Shown: positions 25,359-33,070, numbered from the stretch's first letter. The stretch is DNA of 33,678 bases from Aestuariirhabdus haliotis (GCF_023509475.1 NZ_JAKSDZ010000035.1:1-33678), one strand, 5' to 3'. A program made the numbers and translations. Notes: a model not told the origin generated them from the sequence alone.

Positions 25359-27053
25359 TTAAGCCTGCCTCCAACGCTGGGTATGTTGCAATATCTGATG
25401 GCTGATCAGCCAATGACAACCCTTAACGCCCAATGCTGTCACCATCAAGAGCACCGCCATTGCAGCGGCCGCCGCCGTATCGCCGGCCTCATCCATGTTG
25501 ATGACCGCGACCGATGCCAGGGTAGTATCAGCAGAGTAGAGAAACACCACCGCCGATACCGTCGTAATCGCATTGACGAACAGGTACACGGAGATTTCCA
25601 ACACGGGAGCCAGACAAAGCGGCAGCGTTACTTTGAAGAAGGTGGTATAAAAAGGCACCTTCAACGATGCCGAAACCGATTCGAATTCCTTATCGATCTG
25701 TTTCAAACTGGTAACCGCCGTGAGATGACAGACCGTATAAAAATGCACCAATGTGTTTAATACCAGAATAGCCAATGTGCCATAGATAACATTCAGAGGG
25801 TTGTCCGGCGCGTTAAAGAAAAAGATGTAGGATAAACCCAGCACCATACCCGGGATCGCCATCGGCAACATGGCCAAAAACTGCATCACCTTGCGCAACC
25901 AGGGAAATACATTCATTTTCTCATTCAAATACGCCAGGGAAAAAACGATAAGGGTGCCAATCAATGAAACCCAGAAAGCCATTCGCAGCGAATTAAAATA
26001 GGATTCCCAGCCGCCCCCATCCATCATATCGAATTGGTAGTTATTCAGGGTAAGGTCAAGATTGTAAGGCCAGAAGTTGATCAGCGACGCGTAAACGGCC
26101 ATGCCGATCACCAACAACAGAAACGCACCGATAAGGCCGCAAAAGCCAAACAAAAGCATATCCCTTATTGGCTGAGCCTCTGGCCGTATGGCAACGGCTC
26201 GAGCCCCAACCTGAGCCGTCTGGCGCTTCTGTACCCGACGCTCAATCCAGAACGAGAGGATGGCCGGACACAGCAAAATGATACTCACCACCGCACCCAT
26301 CTGAAAATTTTGTTGCCCGACTACCTGCTTGTAGATATCCGTAGCCAGCACGTTGTACTGGCCACCGATCACCTTGGCCACGCCAAAGTCGGTGATCGCC
26401 AGGGTAAAACAGACAAAGATGGTATTCACCAAACCATAGCGAACCCCCGGCAGGGTAATGGTGAAAAACACTCGCCATGCCGGCGTTTTTAACGCCTTGG
26501 CAGCTTCATACAAGCGCGCATCGCTATTGGCTAAGGCCGTCGTAAGAATCATCAGGGCATGGGGGAAAATCCAGAACGATAAACCGATGATAATGCCTAC
26601 CGGTCCATAGATAGAATCCACGGGCAGCCAGTCTTTGAGAACACCCTGATTACCAAACAGATAGATCATGCTCAATGCCGGCAACAGTGAGGGGGCAAAC
26701 AGGGGCAGACTACTGATAATACGGAAGCCTTTCTTGGCCACCATGCCGCTGCGGGTTAAAGCATAAGCGCTAATAAATGCACAACTGACAACAATCACCG
26801 TAGTCCAGCAGGCGATGATCAATGAATTGATAATGGAACTGAACAGCGCGGGGTTGGTAAAATATTCGACAAAGTTGGCCACACCAACAAACTGGCCCTG
26901 CTGATCCTGCAGGCTTTTTAATAACATGGTGGCCAGTGGGGCCAGCAACCCCAACATCAAAAATAAAACACCCAGTACTAAAAGAGTGCGCTGGAGAATA
27001 CCCTCGAAGTTAAATCGAAATTGGTCAATGCCTCGTGCTATCAATGCTGTCAT
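25359..27053 (-). CDS. AEP ABC transporter permease, two fused permease domains
   Basis: Membrane protein of 564 residues with about 12 helices and two complete binding-protein-dependent permease halves. The EAA-type loops are YEAAKALKTPAWRVFFTITLPG in the first half and ESVSASLKVPFYTTFFKVTLPL in the second. One gene thus supplies both permease domains, as in the AepXVW-type 2-aminoethylphosphonate importers and iron transporters of the FbpB kind. The AEP assignment comes from the partner binding protein, the phosphonate operator and nearby phnYZ. The ATG overlaps the ATPase stop by four bases (ATGA). Confidence 0.87.
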   Translation of the reverse strand: MTALIARGIDQFRFNFEGILQRTLLVLGVLFLMLGLLAPLATMLLKSLQDQQGQFVGVANFVEYFTNPALFSSIINSLIIACWTTVIVVSCAFISAYALTRSGMVAKKGFRIISSLPLFAPSLLPALSMIYLFGNQGVLKDWLPVDSIYGPVGIIIGLSFWIFPHALMILTTALANSDARLYEAAKALKTPAWRVFFTITLPGVRYGLVNTIFVCFTLAITDFGVAKVIGGQYNVLATDIYKQVVGQQNFQMGAVVSIILLCPAILSFWIERRVQKRQTAQVGARAVAIRPEAQPIRDMLLFGFCGLIGAFLLLVIGMAVYASLINFWPYNLDLTLNNYQFDMMDGGGWESYFNSLRMAFWVSLIGTLIVFSLAYLNEKMNVFPWLRKVMQFLAMLPMAIPGMVLGLSYIFFFNAPDNPLNVIYGTLAILVLNTLVHFYTVCHLTAVTSLKQIDKEFESVSASLKVPFYTTFFKVTLPLCLAPVLEISVYLFVNAITTVSAVVFLYSADTTLASVAVINMDEAGDTAAAAAMAVLLMVTALGVKGCHWLISHQILQHTQRWRQA

Positions 27054-28234
27054 GCTTGCGCCCCTACCAGCATGCTCCATTGTTCGCCCGGTTGCAGATA
27101 CTCAGTGGTTGAGGTGTCCTGGTCCCGAATACGCAATGGAACCGCCTGAGCGTCCGTGGCTTTTGGATAGAAGTGCAGATCCTGCTCATCGATAAGCAGG
27201 CTGATAATGTCGCCCACTGCGGGTTGTTGTTCGGCGTATTGATGGCCTGGCATATCAACCTCTATATCGACATCTATGGCCAGTCGAACCTCTAGCCGAA
27301 CCAGGGCTCCCATAAAGACAATTTTTTGTACCGCCCCTCGTAAACCAAGGTTTTTGGGCGGAAGGCCAAGCTCCGCAGGCACCACTCTGACCCTCTCTGG
27401 ACGAAAACCCAACTTACCTTCACTGACCTCCTGATCAAGACACAGGGGATAACTCAACTCCGTGCCTTCGATAACCAGTTTCTGATTATTTTCGAACCGA
27501 CTGGGAAGTAAATTCATGCTACCGATAAAACGCGCCACAAATTCGGTCGCGGGATGATGATAGATCTCTTGCGGTGTTCCTGTCTGGGCAATGGTGCCAT
27601 GGTCCATCACCACAATACGATCCGCCATGGTCAGCGCTTCATCCTGATCGTGAGTCACCATCACCGTGGTTATGCCGAGCGATCTTTGTAACTCGCAAAT
27701 CTCCTTGCGCAGATGAAGGCGTACCCGTGCATCCAGTGCCGACAGCGGCTCATCCAACAGTAATAGTCCCGGTTGAATTGCCAGGGCCCTCGCCAGGGCG
27801 ACTCGCTGCTGCTGGCCACCGGACAATTGACCGGGAAATTTCTCCTCGATGCCCGGCAAATCAATCTGTGCCAGCAGCTCGGCAACTCGAATGGCGCGCT
27901 CCTGCCGGGACAGCCTGTTGTTCACCAGACCGTAGGCAATATTGTCTGCCACCGTCAGATTTGGAAACAGGGCGTAAGACTGAAACACAATGCCAAAGTC
28001 CCGGTGTTGGGTTGGCAGATGTGTTATATCTTTCCCCCCCTGAATAATACGCCCTTGCTGCGCCTGTTCGAGGCCGGCAATGGTCCGCAGAAGGGTGGTT
28101 TTCCCGCAGCCGGAAGGCCCTAAAAAACAGACAAACTCCCCCTCATTGATTTGTAAGGAAATATCGTTGAGCGCGACAAAATCGTCAAAACGTTTTTCCA
28201 GTTCGGTAATTTCTAGATAAGGAGCTTGCAACAT
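27050..28234 (-). CDS. AEP ABC transporter ATP-binding protein
   Basis: ATPase of 394 residues. Walker A is GPSGCGKTT (39-47), the Q-loop is FQSYALFPNLTV, the signature is LSGGQ (137-141), Walker B is LLLLDEP (157-163), and the H-loop is in TVMVTHDQDEALTMADR. A C-terminal TOBE-like regulatory region (about 265-390) follows. It powers the neighbouring permease. I chose the ATG at 28232-28234, which begins directly before the ABC domain, with GGGA 9 nt upstream; the frame is open to 28303. The gene overlaps the permease start by four bases and lies 136 nt after the binding-protein gene. Confidence 0.9.
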   Translation of the reverse strand: MLQAPYLEITELEKRFDDFVALNDISLQINEGEFVCFLGPSGCGKTTLLRTIAGLEQAQQGRIIQGGKDITHLPTQHRDFGIVFQSYALFPNLTVADNIAYGLVNNRLSRQERAIRVAELLAQIDLPGIEEKFPGQLSGGQQQRVALARALAIQPGLLLLDEPLSALDARVRLHLRKEICELQRSLGITTVMVTHDQDEALTMADRIVVMDHGTIAQTGTPQEIYHHPATEFVARFIGSMNLLPSRFENNQKLVIEGTELSYPLCLDQEVSEGKLGFRPERVRVVPAELGLPPKNLGLRGAVQKIVFMGALVRLEVRLAIDVDIEVDMPGHQYAEQQPAVGDIISLLIDEQDLHFYPKATDAQAVPLRIRDQDTSTTEYLQPGEQWSMLVGAQA

Positions 28235-28370
28235 GATTCTATTCCCGGAGCACTGCATTATTTCAATCAGAGATCCAACACGGCTCCGATCCAATTCAAA
28301 CAATCAGTTATGAAATTCTTTAACAATTAGGCGACCCGATCACTCAGGCCGCCATAAGCCGTAACAACAA

Positions 28371-29396
28371 TTATTTTTTGGGTTCACTCTTGCTGTCGTA
28401 ACGCTGCTGCCACTCCTTGAGAATGCGTGAACGATTAACAGCCGACCATTCAAAGTCGTTATCGATCATGCGATCGGCGATGTCCTCAGGGTAGTTCTTG
28501 ATCGGCTTGGCAACGCCTGGCATAGCCACCACCGCATAGCTGTTGCTGTACAGTTCGTTGGCTTTGCGAGATACCGCCCAATCCATCAGGGTCTGGGCCG
28601 CTTTCAGCTTATCGGTGCCCTTAACGATGGCCGCCGCTTCCATATCCCAACCCAGGCCTTCAACGGGGAAAATCACTTCGATCGGCGCGCCCTTGTTGAC
28701 CAGCTTGGCGCCGCGGTAAGCAAATGAAACGCCAATGGCGGTTTCACCAGCGGCAGCCAATTTGCAGGGTTTGGAACCCGAATGGGTGTAACGATCAATA
28801 TTGCCATGCAACTTGTCCATGTATGCCCAGCCCTGGCCTTCACCAAAGCTTTGCAACCAACTGGACACATCCAGAAAACCGGTGCCGGAAGAGTTCGGAT
28901 TAGGCATGATCACATGCCCCTTGTATTCCGGACGGGTTAGATCCTTCCAGCTGGTTGGCTTGGGCAGGTTCAGCTTCTTGGCTTCGATCGTGTTGTAGCA
29001 GATAGATGCCACCCAGGCATCCATACCCACCCAGGTAGGTTGCTCTCCCTTATCGACAAATTTCTTGCTCAGCTTTTCGACACCGGCAGGCTTGTACCCT
29101 TGCAGCATGCCCTGGTCTTTCAATACCAGCAGACTGGTCGCGGCCAGGCCCAACACCACATCGGCTTGAGGATTTTCTTTCTCGGCCAACAGGCGCGCCG
29201 TGACAATACCCGTAGAGTCACGCACCCAACGAATCCGGATGTCAGAATGTTCTTTCTGAAAAGCATTGGCGTAGGCCTTTAGCTGATCCGCTTCCAACGC
29301 GGTATACACCGTCAATTCCGTTTGTGCCTGTGCCTGCAATACAGTACCGACACTCAGCACAGCCGCCAGCATGCGGGCTTTAGCAATCAGTTTCAT
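28371..29396 (-). CDS. AEP ABC transporter substrate-binding protein
   Basis: Periplasmic binding protein of 341 residues. The signal peptide is about 1-24 (VLQAQA). The body begins TELTVYTALEADQLKAYANAFQK, the start typical of iron/AEP family extracellular binding proteins. It continues with DSTGIVTARLLAEKENPQADVVLGLA, MPNPNSSGTGFLDVSSWLQ and VSFAYRGAKLVNKGAPIEVIFPVEGLGWDMEAAAIVKG, which matches putative 2-aminoethylphosphonate binding proteins (PhnS/AepX type). ATG 29394-29396 has GGAG 6 nt upstream; the frame to 29510 is rejected because it overlaps the promoter. It heads the transporter operon behind a Pho box and a TGGTATAGACCA operator. Confidence 0.88.
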   Translation of the reverse strand: MKLIAKARMLAAVLSVGTVLQAQAQTELTVYTALEADQLKAYANAFQKEHSDIRIRWVRDSTGIVTARLLAEKENPQADVVLGLAATSLLVLKDQGMLQGYKPAGVEKLSKKFVDKGEQPTWVGMDAWVASICYNTIEAKKLNLPKPTSWKDLTRPEYKGHVIMPNPNSSGTGFLDVSSWLQSFGEGQGWAYMDKLHGNIDRYTHSGSKPCKLAAAGETAIGVSFAYRGAKLVNKGAPIEVIFPVEGLGWDMEAAAIVKGTDKLKAAQTLMDWAVSRKANELYSNSYAVVAMPGVAKPIKNYPEDIADRMIDNDFEWSAVNRSRILKEWQQRYDSKSEPKK

Positions 29397-29470
29397 CTTA
29401 ATCTCCAGCATAAATAGTAAAAAACAGAGGGGGATGACAATCCCGACAGACTCAAAGAGCCACCAGAACC

Positions 29471-29482
29471 TGGTATAGACCA
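29471..29482. promoter_or_regulatory. TGGTATAGACCA operator, transporter operon
   Basis: The imperfect palindrome TGGTATAGACCA overlaps the predicted start site of the transporter operon. I recall the same sequence as the recognition site of PhnF/PhnR-type GntR repressors of phosphonate genes. The same 12-mer is at the other phn promoter. Confidence 0.7.
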
Positions 29483-29487
29483 AGAAA

Positions 29488-29521
29488 ATTATGCCGAGAC
29501 AAGATGACAACGCGATGACAG
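29488..29521 (-). promoter_or_regulatory. Pho box and -10 of the AEP transporter operon
   Basis: On the minus strand CTGTCAT-CGCG-TTGTCAT (29521 to 29504) matches 13 of 14 PhoB repeat positions. Ten nt downstream is a -10 CATAAT at 29493-29488. The predicted start is near 29480, with a leader of about 85 nt to the binding-protein gene. Confidence 0.88.
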
Positions 29522-29597
29522 TTTTAAATACATTTTATGACCATATTTCACCGCCATCACAACGCCTCTTCTCAGAGACAAAGCAAAAAATAATTTA

Positions 29598-30455
29598 TCA
29601 CTGCTTCGATTTTCGATGACGGGTCGGGGTCGCTACATGGAAACTCGGGTGGTCAAATTCACGATGTTTCATGCCGTAATACTCATCATAAAAATCACCA
29701 TAACCCTGTGCATTAAACGTATAAAACATGGCTCTTCTGGAATGATCGGAGTTGTTTTTTTCCGAATAGTGGGGCACATAGGAATCAAAAATGACTACAT
29801 CCCCGGGTTGCGCAAGAACCGCCTGCCATTCTATTTGATTAACCACCTCTTGCTGTATGACCCCATGACGATCGCCACCTTCATAGCTGGGTAGAATCGG
29901 AAGCGCTCCACCGCTGGTGTTTTGCACTGGAAAGTGATGGTCTGAAAGATCATCACGATAATTCTTGGGAAAATAGAGACAACCATTTTCGACCGTCGAT
30001 TCATCAAGAAAAATCGCCACGGTAATATGGTAATTGGGTTTAAGGTGATTGTAAGCAATCACATCCTGATGCGGTTTAAAGGCACCACCACCCGGGTTTT
30101 TGGCGTTGCATTTATCTTTAAAAAGAACGAATTCATCGCCGGTCAATTGCTTAATGTACTGTTGCAGTTTGGGGACAATCTGTTCTCGTACGCTGCGGTT
30201 ATAGCCCTTGATATATTCAAAACGACAGACCTTGAGCGCATTATCAATTTCAGGAACAACGATCAACTCTTCCGGATGATCACGATAAAATTCGGTCGCA
30301 CTCTCCTCACTACTGTGCATTCTCTGCAACAATCGCTCGGCGTGCTCGGTCAGATTCGCACTCACCTTTTCCAGCAGCATCATTTCCAGGGATGACAACC
30401 CCTGCTCTAGCACAACGTAGCCCCGATCCATAAACTCATCTTGGGTAGATAACAT
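29598..30455 (-). CDS. phnY: PhnY, 2-aminoethylphosphonate dioxygenase
   Basis: Fe(II)/2-oxoglutarate oxygenase of 285 residues in the phytanoyl-CoA dioxygenase family. The iron ligands are H129 and D131 (FKPHQDV) and H229 (YVPHYSE), with R240 or R241 (DHSRRAMFYTF) for 2-oxoglutarate. PhnY hydroxylates 2-aminoethylphosphonate to 2-amino-1-hydroxyethylphosphonate, which PhnZ then cleaves. The ATG at 30453-30455 has AGAGG 5 nt upstream; a GTG just before it opens the frame. It is the last gene of the HAD-phnZ-phnY operon, 9 nt after phnZ. Pairing with an HD-family PhnZ makes this assignment stronger than the domain alone. Confidence 0.88.
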   Translation of the reverse strand: MLSTQDEFMDRGYVVLEQGLSSLEMMLLEKVSANLTEHAERLLQRMHSSEESATEFYRDHPEELIVVPEIDNALKVCRFEYIKGYNRSVREQIVPKLQQYIKQLTGDEFVLFKDKCNAKNPGGGAFKPHQDVIAYNHLKPNYHITVAIFLDESTVENGCLYFPKNYRDDLSDHHFPVQNTSGGALPILPSYEGGDRHGVIQQEVVNQIEWQAVLAQPGDVVIFDSYVPHYSEKNNSDHSRRAMFYTFNAQGYGDFYDEYYGMKHREFDHPSFHVATPTRHRKSKQ

Positions 30456-30464
30456 CACAACCTC

Positions 30465-31004
30465 TTAGTTCGCTGTTTGAATGGCCGCTTCCAGATAGAC
30501 GCGGTACTGAGCAAAAGGCTGCAGGCTCATCTCTTCGATTTTTCCTTCGTCATCCCAACGACGCAGCTGGATGGCCTCTTCCGCATATTCCTGCTGCATA
30601 AACGCCCTTTGCTCCTCCTCAGTCATTAACCCTCCCTGATGATGAAACGAATCCAGGGATGCCGTCGACAAATCAGCCAGATACCCCTCTTCGACCGAAC
30701 ACAGATACCGCTTCGCCTGGGCATGCAGACGGATGGGTTCGGTCACCGCCGGAGGAAAATACGCTGAAAGATAATCGGCACCCACTCGATCGTGCTGATA
30801 GTTACCAAAGGCAACATCGGTCGCCGCAAGCAGATGACCGATATCATGCAGCAGCGCGGCGGCAATCAGTTCATTGCCAGCCCCGGAGCGTGCAGCCAAC
30901 TCAGCGCACTGCACCGCATGCTCGGTTTGGGTAATATTTTCGCCGTAGGTTTGGTTGCCTTCGACAGAAAACAGATCGACGATTTTATCTATGGTGCTAT
31001 TCAT
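30465..31004 (-). CDS. phnZ: PhnZ, HD-domain mixed-valence di-iron oxygenase
   Basis: HD-domain protein of 179 residues that would cleave 2-amino-1-hydroxyethylphosphonate to glycine and phosphate with oxygen. Metal-ligand motifs are H29 (TQTEHAVQCAELA), H53-D54 (AALLHDIGH), H71 (NYQHDRVGADYL), H94 (IRLHAQAKRYL) and D118 (TASLDSF). E22 in TYGENI fits the substrate-binding Glu. The adjacent Tyr is two residues before that Glu; from memory the characterised enzyme has Tyr and Glu three apart, so this loop deserves a check. I chose the ATG at 31002-31004, at the start of the homologous region; the frame is open to 31124. It lies 64 nt after the HAD gene and 9 nt before phnY. Confidence 0.87.
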   Translation of the reverse strand: MNSTIDKIVDLFSVEGNQTYGENITQTEHAVQCAELAARSGAGNELIAAALLHDIGHLLAATDVAFGNYQHDRVGADYLSAYFPPAVTEPIRLHAQAKRYLCSVEEGYLADLSTASLDSFHHQGGLMTEEEQRAFMQQEYAEEAIQLRRWDDEGKIEEMSLQPFAQYRVYLEAAIQTAN

Positions 31005-31068
31005 GATGTAACTCAACGGTTCCTGATGTTCGTTTGATTTTTTGGTGTTTTGTTTGCAGACCAAGGGG

Positions 31069-31740
31069 CTAACCCAGCGCCTGATCCTTCCAATGCAGTT
31101 GCGGCCAGTTTCGTGCCTCAGCAATCAGCGCTAACTGCGCACAGGGGTTGGTGGCTACCGGCTGGTCAACGCATTCCAGCAAAGGCAGATCATTCATGGA
31201 GTCACTGTAGAAAGCCGCATCATGGAGCGATTCCTTTTCCTGCTCCAGCCAGACACGAAGCCTGCTAACCTTGCCCTCTCGATAGGTCGGTGTTCCTTGA
31301 ATGACTCCGGTATACCGGCCGTTCTTATTCAACACCAAATCGATTGCCAACACGTCGGCAATACCTAACCGACGAGCCACTTCCCGGACAATAAAGCTGA
31401 CCGTGGCCGACACAACGACGAGCCGATGCCCGGCAGCGCCCAGCTCCGCTAATATCTGGCGTGCCTGGGGATAAATTCTTGATTCCACCCGATCGGTGAC
31501 AAAACGTTGCGTAAGCTGTTCAACTTCATCAGCTGACAGCCCCAGCAGCGGTTGCATCTGATGCGAGACATAGTCGTCTATGCTCATTTTTTGTTGCGCA
31601 TAAAGCGCCATCAAACGCTGCTCTTCACGGTAAAAGGCCGGGTCTGTGGCCACCCCGGTTTCCACCAGGTATTGGCAAAACAAGGATGAGGTATCGCAGC
31701 TAGTCAGGGTCTCATCGAGGTCGAAAATACGTAGGGCCAT
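31069..31740 (-). CDS. HAD-IB (SerB-like) phosphatase, first gene of phnZY operon
   Basis: HAD-superfamily hydrolase of 223 residues. Motif I is FDLDETLT (6-13), motif II is VVVSATVSF, with Ser in the phosphoserine-phosphatase position, and motif IV is YSDSMNDLPLLE. A helical C1 cap (about 15-90) and the IQGTPTYREGKV stretch place it in subfamily IB. It is not a phosphonatase (PhnX), which lacks this layout. It is the first gene after a Pho box and a TGGTATAGACCA operator, with phnZ and phnY following. A role in releasing phosphate from a phosphomonoester linked to phosphonate or phospholipid use is inference. Confidence 0.85.
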   Translation of the reverse strand: MALRIFDLDETLTSCDTSSLFCQYLVETGVATDPAFYREEQRLMALYAQQKMSIDDYVSHQMQPLLGLSADEVEQLTQRFVTDRVESRIYPQARQILAELGAAGHRLVVVSATVSFIVREVARRLGIADVLAIDLVLNKNGRYTGVIQGTPTYREGKVSRLRVWLEQEKESLHDAAFYSDSMNDLPLLECVDQPVATNPCAQLALIAEARNWPQLHWKDQALG

Positions 31741-31786
31741 TCAGGTCAATTCCACAGTGTTGGTGACAACAGGCTATCGCTTTATC

Positions 31787-31798
31787 TGGTATAGACCA
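31787..31798. promoter_or_regulatory. TGGTATAGACCA operator, HAD-phnZY operon
   Basis: Identical to the 12-mer at the transporter promoter and extended to TCTGGT-ATAG-ACCAGA with perfect 6-bp arms (31785-31800). It lies directly downstream of the -10, where a bound protein would block transcription. Confidence 0.72.
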
Positions 31799-31799
31799 G

Positions 31800-31833
31800 A
31801 TAATAGTGAATAAAAATGACAACTTGATGACAG
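31800..31833 (-). promoter_or_regulatory. Pho box and -10 of the HAD-phnZ-phnY operon
   Basis: On the minus strand CTGTCAT-CAAG-TTGTCAT (31833 to 31816) matches 13 of 14 PhoB positions. Ten nt later is a -10 TATTAT at 31805-31800. Geometry is the same as at the transporter promoter. The HAD start codon is about 60 nt further. Confidence 0.88.
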
Positions 31834-31945
31834 GGTCAACCCGTGGAGATCAAAATATTCGATTGAAGCTAGTGCGGAGAATCCGCACTATAGGGAGAGT
31901 TGCAATTGTTACCATCGCTTGGCCGTATACAGTCGCTTGTTATGC
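31834..31945 (-). repeat. Probable terminal attC site of the integron cassette array
   Basis: On the minus strand it opens with GCATAAC (31945 to 31939), which contains the stop codon of the adjacent gene, and may close with GTTGACC at 31840-31834, one mismatch from GTTRRRY. Inside is a stem AGTGCGGA-GAA-TCCGCACT (31871-31889). The two outer arms pair poorly, so the site may be degenerate. Its end abuts the Pho box. Confidence 0.5.
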
Positions 31946-32302
31946 TTTATATTTTGCACTGCGCTGCTTACCTAAACGCAAGATTAATATCGAAACTACA
32001 ATGCCAACCCAAGCTGTATGGTTGCCATAAAATATGGCCACTATAGAGCCTAAACCAACGCAACCCCCAACAAGGTTCAATGTAAAAGTGGACATTGCGC
32101 CTTTGCCCTTAGAGGCTTTACCAAAAACGAGCGAAATAAAAACTAAAGCTAGTGGAAAACCAGCTATCCAGGCCCAAACCGTATAAACACCACCATTCAA
32201 GTAAGCGAGTAGAATCAAGACAGCAATAACAATTGAAAGCACAACTATTAGAGTGCGCTTTGAATGGTTGCTAATCGGTTTTATCATATCGTCGAATAAC
32301 AT
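31940..32302 (-). CDS. Hypothetical membrane protein, integron cassette
   Basis: Protein of 120 residues with four hydrophobic segments (about 17-35, 39-57, 70-88 and 92-108) and a basic C-terminus ending KQRSAKYKA. I recognise no family. The stop codon lies inside the GCATAAC core of the following attC, a typical cassette arrangement. The ATG has AGGTG 4 nt upstream; an ATG five codons later is an alternative. Base composition is AT-richer than the phn genes. Confidence 0.65.
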   Translation of the reverse strand: MLFDDMIKPISNHSKRTLIVVLSIVIAVLILLAYLNGGVYTVWAWIAGFPLALVFISLVFGKASKGKGAMSTFTLNLVGGCVGLGSIVAIFYGNHTAWVGIVVSILILRLGKQRSAKYKA

Positions 32303-32308
32303 GAATCA

Positions 32309-32409
32309 CCTGGAAAAAATAACACCTCAATAATGGACCGGAACGCAGCGGCGAAGCCGTGGAGTGGAGGTGCAGACCCTCAAGGGTGTCATTGATTGAC
32401 TTGTATGGT
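32309..32409 (-). repeat. Degenerate attC-like spacer between cassette genes
   Basis: The spacer contains a GCGGC-GAA-GCCG stem, a CCCTT-GAGGG element, and outer arms AATGACACC and GGTGTTATT, which pair with one mismatch (a T opposite G). The cores do not match GTTRRRY, so this is only a possible attC. Confidence 0.35.
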
Positions 32410-32706
32410 TTACTCATTACGGTAGACCAAGAAGTAGTACGGCGCAGTTGCGCCAAACGCAATAAAGATAACTGCAACGAACCACAACCACTTGCCGTTT
32501 GTGAGCATATGCCACCACATGGACAGAGTGTTTATTGCCACGGGGACAACCATAAACAAGATTAAAGCACCAAAAAGGAATTTCCCCAATGTACTTTCGA
32601 AGTCTTTGTGGGTGTATGAAACACCTTCACCAACACCAAAAATGCTCAATGCGGTGAAAATAACAAATATTGCAACTGTGTGATACGCGGAATACTTTTG
32701 AATCAT
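32410..32706 (-). CDS. Hypothetical membrane protein, integron cassette
   Basis: Protein of 98 residues with three hydrophobic segments (about 9-25, 40-62 and 72-92), ending FLVYRNE. No family recognised. The start codon is seven bases after a GTTAAAT core (32720-32714 on the minus strand) with no strong ribosome-binding site. This close packing of ATG to recombination site is usual in cassettes. Confidence 0.62.
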   Translation of the reverse strand: MIQKYSAYHTVAIFVIFTALSIFGVGEGVSYTHKDFESTLGKFLFGALILFMVVPVAINTLSMWWHMLTNGKWLWFVAVIFIAFGATAPYYFLVYRNE

Positions 32707-32713
32707 GGTGACT

Positions 32714-32801
32714 ATTTAACGCTTACCATAAGAGTCTCGCGGCTTTTTGCGCGTCCAGACCACGTATTTTTGTGTGCAATTCTTAATGGTTTTTTATGCA
32801 A
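32714..32801 (-). repeat. Probable attC site
   Basis: On the minus strand the closing core GTTAAAT (32720-32714) fits GTTRRRY, preceded by AAGC. The inner region folds as ACCATTAAGA/TCTTATGGT and GTCTGGACGCG/CGCGAGAC with unpaired bases in one arm, as attC stems have. The opening core, GCATAAA near 32797, is imperfect. Confidence 0.55.
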
Positions 32802-32806
32802 TCCTC

Positions 32807-33070
32807 TCATTTTTTGAATAATTTCCCAAAGAAAGAGGGCTTCTTTTCCTTAGGAATAGTTAGGTTTGCATATTCTGGCACTAGCGCCTTTGAACCATGT
32901 TTCTCAAAATTGATTCGAATCGTATTCTCACCAGATTTGATGAATTCAAAAATAGCTTCAACCTCACCTAGACCAAACAGAGGATGCTCTACTTTCATTC
33001 CAGGTGTTACTTCACCAATACCATTTACGGTTAGTGATTCGAGCTCCTTATCATCTAGCTTACTAGGCAT
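32807..33070 (-). CDS. Small Tudor-like (UvrD/PcrA C-terminal-like) domain protein
   Basis: Soluble protein of 87 residues. The core, about 24-72, reads GMKVEHPLFGLGEVEAIFEF then NTIRINFEKHGSKALVPEYANL. This follows the pattern of the C-terminal Tudor-like domain of UvrD/PcrA helicases and CarD-type RNA-polymerase binding domains (hydrophobic-x-HP-x-FG-x-G-x-V, then a strand, then the LxxxYAxL ending). Those domains bind RNA polymerase. Here it stands alone with a basic tail (KEKKPSFFGKLFKK). AAGGA lies 5 nt before the ATG, 16 nt after the GTTATGC core. The assignment is by pattern only. Confidence 0.6.
   Translation of the reverse strand: MPSKLDDKELESLTVNGIGEVTPGMKVEHPLFGLGEVEAIFEFIKSGENTIRINFEKHGSKALVPEYANLTIPKEKKPSFFGKLFKK

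Noticed and set aside
31069-31740. Phosphonoacetaldehyde hydrolase (PhnX) for the HAD gene
   Set aside because: Motifs and cap match the SerB-like IB subfamily, and the pathway here is the oxidative PhnY-PhnZ type, which does not need PhnX.
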